35,489 bases of DNA from Clostridia bacterium (GTDB taxonomy: Bacteria; Bacillota; Clostridia; Oscillospirales; CAG-382), in assembly GCA_017466805.1 (NCBI GenBank), contig JAFTTN010000027.1, positions 1 to 35,489 on the forward strand, in the 5' to 3' direction. The notes under the pieces are model-generated. The model did not search any database and had not been told where the DNA came from. It worked only from the letters and a program-made list of their open reading frames with translations. The position numbers were made by a program, and so were the translations under genes. Of the stretch, positions 16,781-22,772 are shown in pieces; the stretch's first letter is position 1; each line of letters opens with the position of its first letter.

Positions 16781-17391
16781 AAGCACCGTTTGTTGCAATA
16801 GCGCGTCACAGAATACAAACCGACGGTCAGGGCGTTACCACGCTGTGCGGCTTTTACGGTTGCCCTTTGCGCTGTAAATACTGCATAAATCCCCAATCCT
16901 TTAACGAAAAAACCAAAACGACGGCGATGACACCGCAAGAGCTTTACGAGCGTGTAAAAATCGACGACCTTTATTTCGTCGCAACGAACGGCGGCGTAAC
17001 CTTTGGCGGCGGCGAGCCTTTGCTGTATGCGGGCTTTATTGCCGAATTCCGCAAGCTTTGCGGAGATAAATGGCGGCTTTGCGCCGAAACGAGCCTGAAC
17101 GTTCCAAACGAAGCGGTAAGGGTTGCGGCAGGCTGTATAGATGAATTTTTTGTTGATATAAAGGATATGAACGTCGATATTTATAAAAGCTATACCGGCT
17201 TGGATAATACCGCGGTTACCGATAATTTAAAGCTGCTTTTATCGCTTGTCGGAAGCGAAAGAATCACTTTGCGTATCCCTTTAATCAAAAATTACAATAC
17301 CGAGCGGGATAGGGAGAGCAGTGTTGATATTCTTAAATCGCTCGGGTTTACAAAATTTGATTTATTCGAATATAAAATCAAGGAGAAATAA
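16777..17391 (+). CDS. Small radical SAM protein, glycyl-radical-enzyme activase-like
   Basis: 204 residues, shorter than PflA (about 245). The cluster motif C29-x3-C33-x2-C36 binds the 4Fe-4S cluster that cleaves S-adenosylmethionine. G-G-V-T-F-G-G-G-E-P (72-81) is the SAM-contacting GGE motif typical of pyruvate formate-lyase activases. D-I-K-D-M-N near 127 is also typical. No ferredoxin-like cluster insert and no SPASM domain. The start overlaps the previous stop by 4 nt (ATGA), and the stop overlaps the next start by 1 nt (TAATG), so it sits in the middle of a three-gene operon. No glycyl radical enzyme lies in the window, so the target is either encoded elsewhere or is the Cys-motif partner. 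Radical SAM membership is certain; activase role is inferred. Confidence 0.88.
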   Translation: MKAPFVAIARHRIQTDGQGVTTLCGFYGCPLRCKYCINPQSFNEKTKTTAMTPQELYERVKIDDLYFVATNGGVTFGGGEPLLYAGFIAEFRKLCGDKWRLCAETSLNVPNEAVRVAAGCIDEFFVDIKDMNVDIYKSYTGLDNTAVTDNLKLLLSLVGSERITLRIPLIKNYNTERDRESSVDILKSLGFTKFDLFEYKIKEK

Positions 17392-18032
17392 TGTATAACT
17401 ATATCCTTTTCGACCTCGACGGTACGCTTACCAACCCCGCAGAAGGCATTACGAATTCGGTTGCTTATTCGCTTTCCAAATACGGAATAGAGGTAAGCGA
17501 CAAAAAAGAACTGTATAAATTTATCGGCCCTCCCTTAAAGGATTCGTATATCGAATATTACGGCTTTTCGGAAAGCGACGCTTTGCAGGCAATCGAATAT
17601 TACCGCGAATATTTCAAGCCGAAGGGAATGTTCGAAAATAAGGTTTATTCGGGTGTGCCCGAGCTTTTAAACACCTTGAAGCAAAGCGGCAAAAGGGTTA
17701 TTCTCGCAACGAGTAAGCCCGAGGTGTTTTCGACCGAGATTTTAAAGCACTTCGACCTTTATAAATACTTCGATTTCGTTTCGGGCGCAACGCTCGACGG
17801 CACACGCAGCAAAAAGGCTGATATAATCGCCTATGCGCTTGCCGAAATGCGAATAACCGAAAAGGAAAAATGCTTGATGGTCGGCGACAGAGCGCAGGAT
17901 ATAAACGGCGCGATTGCAAACGGAATCGATTCGCTCGGTGTGCTGTACGGCTACGGCGACAGAGCCGAGCATATACGCGCAAACGCAACCTATATCGCCG
18001 AAACGGTAGAGGATATATTAAAATTTGTGTAA
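17391..18032 (+). CDS. HAD-family phosphatase (phosphoglycolate phosphatase-like)
   Basis: 213 residues. HAD motif I, D8-L-D10-G-T-L-T, gives the aspartate nucleophile and acid/base. Motif II is A-T-S-K-P near 105-109, the motif III lysine lies in R-S-K-K-A-D, and motif IV is M-V-G-D-R-x-x-D. A helical C1 cap is present, as in Gph and PpaX. The likely reaction is dephosphorylation of 2-phosphoglycolate or another small phosphate ester; substrate cannot be fixed from sequence. AAGGAG precedes the ATG inside the end of the radical SAM gene, and the start overlaps its stop by one base. The operon ends at the hairpin just downstream. Confidence 0.9.
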   Translation: MYNYILFDLDGTLTNPAEGITNSVAYSLSKYGIEVSDKKELYKFIGPPLKDSYIEYYGFSESDALQAIEYYREYFKPKGMFENKVYSGVPELLNTLKQSGKRVILATSKPEVFSTEILKHFDLYKYFDFVSGATLDGTRSKKADIIAYALAEMRITEKEKCLMVGDRAQDINGAIANGIDSLGVLYGYGDRAEHIRANATYIAETVEDILKFV

Positions 18033-18036
18033 AATA

Positions 18037-18075
18037 ACAGCAGGAACGAATAATTTTCGTTCCTGCTGTATAATT
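18037..18075. terminator. Bidirectional terminator between convergent genes
   Basis: ACAGCAGGAACGAA (18037-18050) pairs perfectly with TTCGTTCCTGCTGT (18056-18069), 14 bp with a 5-nt loop. AT-rich tracts lie on both sides, so it can serve the HAD gene (plus) and the membrane-protein gene (minus). Confidence 0.88.
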
Positions 18076-18963
18076 TTATTTGTTTTCTGTTTCTGTTTGT
18101 CTGTCGTGACAAATTCCAACGTTAACAAGCAACACTATAGGATAAAGAATTTCGAAAAATGCGTCTAAAAACTGTGTATATAGCCAAGGATAATTTTCGG
18201 GAACGACGAGAAAAGTTTTGAAATATATCTCATATAGATTGTAAAGTTGTGAGTGCTCCCCGAGGTTAAAAGGAGAAGCTTCAAAAATCACCAAAAACAT
18301 ATCGATATAGAATAGAAACAGCCATATTAACAATACTATATTTGCAATTTTGATAATTCTAAATAAATTTTTCTTTTGTAGTGAAAGTGGCAAGAATATC
18401 GATAGGGGAGATAAAAAAGAAATAAAAGCTGCTATTACGGAAAAAACGTAAGTGTAGCGTAAGACTGTCGTGCCGTTCATTATACCGAATGAAATTGCCA
18501 AAATTGCAAACAACACCTTGGGAAGTACCTTGCTGTTTAGGTTTAAACGTTCTTCTCGAAGATGATAAAACAGCATTGCTACTGCAATTAACAATAAAGC
18601 ATACGAAAGCAAGACGAAACTGTACGTATATAGCGATCTGGATTTGGATAATCCGACAAATACAGTAAATGCCGGTTGAACAATAAGAAATATCGACGTC
18701 ACGCTTGTAGCTATTTTGTATAAAAAATCGTTCGCCGTGTGTAATGCAAATGCTTCAAGCGCGAAGACAATTAGTGCAACAGTACAATAAATATTAAGAT
18801 TACCCGATCCTTCATAGTTCATATGAAGGTTGTAAGAGATCGAAAAAACAATAGAGAGTATTACGAGAATAATAGGAAACAACAAAAAGCTAAAGGGTAT
18901 AGGAGCGCGCTCTGCGAGCAAAACTTCTTTTTCTTGGCTGCCGTTTTTTTCTTCTGTATTCAT
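18076..18963 (-). CDS. Multi-pass membrane protein of unknown family
   Basis: 295 residues from the ATG at 18963, which has GGAGGTG just upstream; an in-frame start 13 codons earlier lacks a site. The N-terminus is polar (about 1-22), followed by roughly seven to eight hydrophobic segments separated by short charged loops, for example starting at P-F-S-F-L-L, T-V-A-L-I-V-F-A, S-F-V-L-L-S-Y-A, V-L-F-A-I-L-A and I-V-L-L-I-W-L-F. No motif that I recognise; composition is Phe/Leu/Ile-rich and clearly more AT-rich than neighbouring genes, with many AAA/ATA/TTT codons. It has its own promoter and is transcribed alone. Function not assignable. Confidence 0.75.
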   Translation of the reverse strand: MNTEEKNGSQEKEVLLAERAPIPFSFLLFPIILVILSIVFSISYNLHMNYEGSGNLNIYCTVALIVFALEAFALHTANDFLYKIATSVTSIFLIVQPAFTVFVGLSKSRSLYTYSFVLLSYALLLIAVAMLFYHLREERLNLNSKVLPKVLFAILAISFGIMNGTTVLRYTYVFSVIAAFISFLSPLSIFLPLSLQKKNLFRIIKIANIVLLIWLFLFYIDMFLVIFEASPFNLGEHSQLYNLYEIYFKTFLVVPENYPWLYTQFLDAFFEILYPIVLLVNVGICHDRQTETENK

Positions 18964-18985
18964 AATTACACCTCCTTGTAAATTA

Positions 18986-19014
18986 ATTCTAACATTTTGC
19001 AATTAATTAGTCAA
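18986..19014 (-). promoter_or_regulatory. SigA-type promoter of the membrane-protein gene
   Basis: Minus-strand TTGACT (19014-19009), a 17-nt spacer, and TAGAAT (18991-18986), 23 nt before the ATG. Confidence 0.7.
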
Positions 19015-19047
19015 GGATTTATGCTTGAAAAGTTTTTGAAGAGAGCA

Positions 19048-19079
19048 CGAGAGAAGCTTTTTACAAAAAGCTTCTCTCG
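19048..19079 (-). terminator. 32-nt hairpin closing the asnA-cysK-pdxY operon, CGAGAGA family
   Basis: CGAGAGAAGCTTTTT (19048-19062) pairs with AAAAAGCTTCTCTCG (19065-19079), 15 bp with a 2-nt loop. It begins 6 nt past the pdxY stop. Flanks match the hairpin at 6644-6677 although the inner stem sequence differs and is compensated on both arms. Confidence 0.72.
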
Positions 19080-19085
19080 TAATAG

Positions 19086-19919
19086 TTATCTGTTCAATTC
19101 TTCAATCAAATAAGGTATAGCGGTTTCGAACTTAGCGCCGTAGCGGTGGGATTCGTCGCCCTGCGAGTTTTCGATGCAGCGCAATGTGAAGTTTGCCGCA
19201 ACGCGAGCCGAATCGTATTCGCTCTTGCCGCGCAGCAATGCGCCCGAAAATGCGCTTGCGAAAATATCGCCGGTGCCGTGGCAGCCTACAGGTATTTTGC
19301 GGTGAGTGTAGTATTCGGTTTTACCGCCGATTTTAATAATAACGCCGGTGGTTTCGTCGTCGTAGCTTATGCCGGTAAGAATTATGTTTTTCATACCGTC
19401 CTTTTCCAAAGCCGCGAGTATTTCGTTAACGTATTCCTTGCCGTAATTTTCCTTGTATTCGATACCTGTCATAAAGCAGGCCTCGGTAATGTTGGGAAGA
19501 ACTATATCGGCGTGCTTGCAAAGACGCGTCATCGCATCGGCATAGGCTTGGTCGAAGCCGTAATAGAGCGTGCCGTTGTCCGCCATAGCGGGATCGACGA
19601 TTTTAATTGCATTTTCGCGCGCGAGCGTTTTAAAAATATCGGTCACCATATCGATCTGCTTTTCGCTTCCCAAGTAACCGGTGTAGATAGCGTCGAAATC
19701 GATTCCCTCGCTCTTCCAATGTGCCGCGATTTTGGGAATATCGTCGGAAAGGTCGCGGAAGGTAAAGCCTTTAAATCCGCCCGTGTGGGTGGAAAGCACT
19801 GCAGAGGGAAGAATTACGGTTTCGATACCGCAGGCGGAAAGAATCGGCAACGCTACGGTTAACGAGCACTGTCCGAAGCAGGAAATGTCTTGAATAGTTA
19901 AAATTCTTTTGTAGTCCAT
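19086..19919 (-). CDS. pdxY: Pyridoxamine/pyridoxal kinase
   Basis: 277 residues, cytoplasmic ribokinase-fold enzyme that phosphorylates pyridoxal or pyridoxamine with ATP in vitamin B6 salvage. The start M-D-Y-K-R-I-L-T-I-Q-D-I-S-C-F-G-Q-C-S and S-T-H-T-G-G-F near 43-49 are hallmark PdxY/PdxK substrate-site motifs; the C-H-G-T-G-D segment (213-218) supplies the anion hole and catalytic base D218. Length is as expected. It is the last gene of a four-gene unit, 17 nt after cysK, whose product needs pyridoxal phosphate, so cofactor supply and a cofactor user are encoded together. The exact vitamer preference cannot be decided. Confidence 0.93.
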   Translation of the reverse strand: MDYKRILTIQDISCFGQCSLTVALPILSACGIETVILPSAVLSTHTGGFKGFTFRDLSDDIPKIAAHWKSEGIDFDAIYTGYLGSEKQIDMVTDIFKTLARENAIKIVDPAMADNGTLYYGFDQAYADAMTRLCKHADIVLPNITEACFMTGIEYKENYGKEYVNEILAALEKDGMKNIILTGISYDDETTGVIIKIGGKTEYYTHRKIPVGCHGTGDIFASAFSGALLRGKSEYDSARVAANFTLRCIENSQGDESHRYGAKFETAIPYLIEELNR

Positions 19920-19936
19920 AATATTTCGCTCCCTTT

Positions 19937-20869
19937 TTATTCGGCAAACATTTCGGTCGAAAGATATCTGTCGCCGCGGTCGGCAAGAAGCACGACTATA
20001 ATTTTGCCCTCGTTTTCATCGCGCCGGGCAATTTCTATCGCCGCGTGCAAAGCCGCACCCGATGATATTCCGCAAAGCAGACCTTCGTCCCTTGCAAGCG
20101 CTCTGCCGACGGAATACGCCTGCTGCTCGGTAACGCAAAGAATTTCGTCGATAAGGCTTGTATCGAGAATCGACGGTATAAATCCCGCACCGATACCCTG
20201 CAAGCCGTGCGCGCCCGCCGCCCCGCCCGAAAGCACGGGAGAGCCTTTTGGCTCGACGGCAACGATTTTTATATCTTCGTTTTGTTCCTTTAAATATTTT
20301 CCGACACCGCTTATCGTGCCGCCGGTGCCCACGCCCGCAACGAAAATATCAACGCTTTCGTCGCAATCGCGCCAGATTTCAGGCGCGGTGGTTTCGTAGT
20401 GGGCAATAACGTTTGCTTGGTTGTTGAATTGGTCGGCGATAAAGCTGTTTTCTATGCTTGCGTGCAGCTCCTTCGCCTTTTCGATACTGCCCGCCATACC
20501 AAGCTTGCCGTCGGTCAGCACTACCTCGGCTCCGTATGCGCGCATAAGCGCGATGCGCTCCTTCGACATAGTGTCGGGCATAACGATAATAACGTTGTAG
20601 CCCTTTGGGATAGCCACAGCCGCCAAGCCGATGCCGGTGTTGCCGCTGGTTGCTTCGATAACCGTTGCGCCCGGCTTTATAAGTCCGCGCTTTTCGGCTT
20701 CCTCGATAATATACAGCGCCACTCTGTCCTTTGCCGAGCCTGCGGGGTTCATACCCTCGACCTTTGCGAGTATGCGCGCTTTGGTTTGGTATTTTTCGGC
20801 TGTTGCTTTTAGCTCTATTAAAGGTGTTTCGCCGATAATTTCGGCGGTGGAATTAAAAGTAAGTATCAT
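19937..20869 (-). CDS. cysK: Cysteine synthase A (O-acetylserine sulfhydrylase)
   Basis: 310 residues, a pyridoxal-phosphate fold-type II enzyme making L-cysteine from O-acetylserine and sulfide. The PLP-binding lysine is K47 in N-P-A-G-S-A-K-D-R; the substrate loop T-S-G-N-T-G lies near 70-75; the phosphate-binding G-T-G-G-T is near 176-180. The C-terminal half has C-G-I-S-S-G-A-A, the CysK type. The length fits CysK. It lies 4 nt after the asnA stop, so is almost certainly co-transcribed and possibly translationally coupled. No serine acetyltransferase gene is in the window. Confidence 0.96.
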   Translation of the reverse strand: MILTFNSTAEIIGETPLIELKATAEKYQTKARILAKVEGMNPAGSAKDRVALYIIEEAEKRGLIKPGATVIEATSGNTGIGLAAVAIPKGYNVIIVMPDTMSKERIALMRAYGAEVVLTDGKLGMAGSIEKAKELHASIENSFIADQFNNQANVIAHYETTAPEIWRDCDESVDIFVAGVGTGGTISGVGKYLKEQNEDIKIVAVEPKGSPVLSGGAAGAHGLQGIGAGFIPSILDTSLIDEILCVTEQQAYSVGRALARDEGLLCGISSGAALHAAIEIARRDENEGKIIVVLLADRGDRYLSTEMFAE

Positions 20870-20873
20870 AATA

Positions 20874-21878
20874 TTACAGCAAATGAATGTCGTTCTGCTT
20901 GCAGATTTCTATATCCTTTTCCTCCCAGCGCGACGACTGCACCTCGCCGATGTGGGCTTTGCGCAGGAAGAACATACACATTCTCGATTGACCGATACCG
21001 CCGCCCATAGTAAGCGGAAGCTTGTTTTCGAGCAGAGCCTTGTGGAAGGGAAGGGTTGCGCGATCCTCACAGCCCGAAATTTCGAGCTGGCGTTTAAGCG
21101 TTTCGGCGTCGACGCGTATACCCATCGATGAAAGCTCGAGCGCAATATCGAGCACGGGGTAGTAAACGATAATATCGCCGTTCAAGCTCCAATCGTCGTA
21201 GTCGGGCGCACGTCCGTCGTGCTTGCTGCCCGATTTCAAAACACCGCCGATTTGCATTAGGAATACCGCGCCGTGCTTTTTAACGGCTTGATATTCGCGC
21301 TCCTTCGGGGCAAGGCTTGGGTATTCGTCCTCTAATTCCTGCGCGGTGATAAAAACTATTTTTTCGGGCAGAAACTTGCCGACAAAATCGTAATCCTCGG
21401 CAATATAGGTTTCGGTGTGGCGCAGTGCGGTGTATATCTGCTTTACCGCGCGGCGCAAGGTGTCGACAGTGCGTTGCTCGGCGGTAATAACCTTTTCCCA
21501 GTCCCATTGGTCGACAAAAACCGAATGTATATTATCGGTGTCTTCGTCGCGGCGGATAGCGTTCATATCGGTATAAAGCCCCTCGCCTGCCGAAAAGCCG
21601 TATTCTCCGAGCGCCATTCTTTTCCATTTCGCAAGCGATTGAACTATTTCGTTGTTGCCGGACATCCCCTTTATATCGAACGATACGGGGCGTTCGACAC
21701 CGCTAAGGTTATCGTTAAGACCGCTCGAAGCGTCGACGAAAAGCGGCGCGGAAACACGCGTAAGATTTAGCTGTATAGCCAAATCGCGCTCGAAAAAGTC
21801 CTTTACCTTTTTTATTGCAACTTCTGTCTGGCGGATGTTCAATGCGGGGGAATAGCCCGCGGGTACTGTTACTGCCAT
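20874..21878 (-). CDS. asnA: Aspartate--ammonia ligase (asparagine synthetase A)
   Basis: 334 residues, a class II aminoacyl-tRNA-synthetase-like enzyme that uses ATP and ammonia to convert aspartate to asparagine in the cytoplasm. Family marks: the A-I-K-K-V-K-D-F-F start, R-V-S-A-P-L-F-V near 42-48, G-L-N-D-N-L-S-G-V-E-R-P-V, F-V-D-Q-W-D-W-E-K-V-I, and a C-terminal M-G-G-G-I-G-Q-S-R. Length is normal. AAGGG precedes the ATG. It lies 16 nt after the VTT-protein gene and 4 nt before cysK. The promoter-to-first-gene leader is too short for a T-box, so direct asparagine control is not visible. Confidence 0.97.
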   Translation of the reverse strand: MAVTVPAGYSPALNIRQTEVAIKKVKDFFERDLAIQLNLTRVSAPLFVDASSGLNDNLSGVERPVSFDIKGMSGNNEIVQSLAKWKRMALGEYGFSAGEGLYTDMNAIRRDEDTDNIHSVFVDQWDWEKVITAEQRTVDTLRRAVKQIYTALRHTETYIAEDYDFVGKFLPEKIVFITAQELEDEYPSLAPKEREYQAVKKHGAVFLMQIGGVLKSGSKHDGRAPDYDDWSLNGDIIVYYPVLDIALELSSMGIRVDAETLKRQLEISGCEDRATLPFHKALLENKLPLTMGGGIGQSRMCMFFLRKAHIGEVQSSRWEEKDIEICKQNDIHLL

Positions 21879-21894
21879 TTATAAACCCTTTTCT

Positions 21895-22677
21895 TTACTT
21901 GTTTTCTTTTTTGTGCTCGCGGAAGCTTATCAGCTTGCGGTAGAAGAATATACCCACAAGCGCAAGCGCGCCGGTTATTGCAAAAATAATTATCGTTACC
22001 AAAAAGTTTTGCTTCGTTGCCTGCTCGCCCGCTATTGCCGAGCTTACTATCGATGGGATTCGCGCAACCATTTGTATCCATACGAATTCCCAGATATTTA
22101 TTTTCGTAAGCCCGAAGAAGAATATAAGCGGGTCCTTCGGCGTGCCGGGGATAAGATAAAGCAGAAACACGGTGCGCTTTAGCTTTTTTTCGTTGTTTAT
22201 AAAGCGAAGCTCGTTTATTTTTTCGGTGGAAACGAACAGCTCGACAACCTTAACGCCGAATTTGCGTACGAAAAGCATTATTATCGCCGCGGCAACGGCG
22301 CCGCCGAGCATACATATCACCGTACCCCAGAACCAGCCGAAGCAAAGTCCCATACCTACCTCGACCACTTCGCCGGGGATAGGTGAAACGACGACCTGAA
22401 GCACCTGTATGCCGAATGCAACTATCCAGCCCCAATTACCGTAGCCTTCGATAAGAAGCTGAAAATTCTTTGCGGTTGCCATAAGTCCTTCGCCGCTGTC
22501 GATAGTGCTTAATATGGTTTTTGTCAAAAACCAGCCGAGCCACAAAAACAAGGCAACGGCGATGACGACCGATATTACCGCAATTATTCTTTTACGCTTC
22601 AAGAGCTTTTTTTGCTCGGCTTCGGTTTTGGGTATATCGAAGCGGTCAAGCTCTGTTAGATTGTCCTTGTGTTTCAT
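21895..22677 (-). CDS. VTT-domain (TVP38/TMEM64, DedA-related) membrane protein
   Basis: 260 residues. The basic N-terminus (Q-K-K-L-L-K-R-K-R, about 22-30) is followed by TM1 (31-53). The VTT motif S-P-I-P-G-E-V-V-E-V-G-M-G (98-110), a glycine-rich F-G-W-F-W-G-T, and a second Y-L-I-P-G-T-P-K-D-P near 170-182 mark the two re-entrant loops of the family. About five to six membrane segments in total; a basic C-terminal tail. Relatives act as lipid scramblases or transporters in the membrane (established for DedA/VTT proteins in general, not for this one). It is the first gene of the operon with asnA, cysK and pdxY; no functional link to amino-acid synthesis is evident. Confidence 0.85.
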   Translation of the reverse strand: MKHKDNLTELDRFDIPKTEAEQKKLLKRKRIIAVISVVIAVALFLWLGWFLTKTILSTIDSGEGLMATAKNFQLLIEGYGNWGWIVAFGIQVLQVVVSPIPGEVVEVGMGLCFGWFWGTVICMLGGAVAAAIIMLFVRKFGVKVVELFVSTEKINELRFINNEKKLKRTVFLLYLIPGTPKDPLIFFFGLTKINIWEFVWIQMVARIPSIVSSAIAGEQATKQNFLVTIIIFAITGALALVGIFFYRKLISFREHKKENK

Positions 22678-22705
22678 CGCTACCTCGTTTTTTTACTATC
22701 TTGTA

Positions 22706-22734
22706 ATTATACTCCCGCAATCCTTTATTGTCAA
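22706..22734 (-). promoter_or_regulatory. Consensus SigA promoter of the VTT-asnA-cysK-pdxY operon
   Basis: Minus-strand TTGACA (22734-22729), a 17-nt spacer, and TATAAT (22711-22706), a perfect consensus pair. The leader to the first ATG at 22677 is only about 20 nt, leaving no room for a riboswitch. Confidence 0.9.
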
Positions 22735-22772
22735 TAAAAAAGCCTTGAAAATACGCCTGATTCAAAGTTTTT

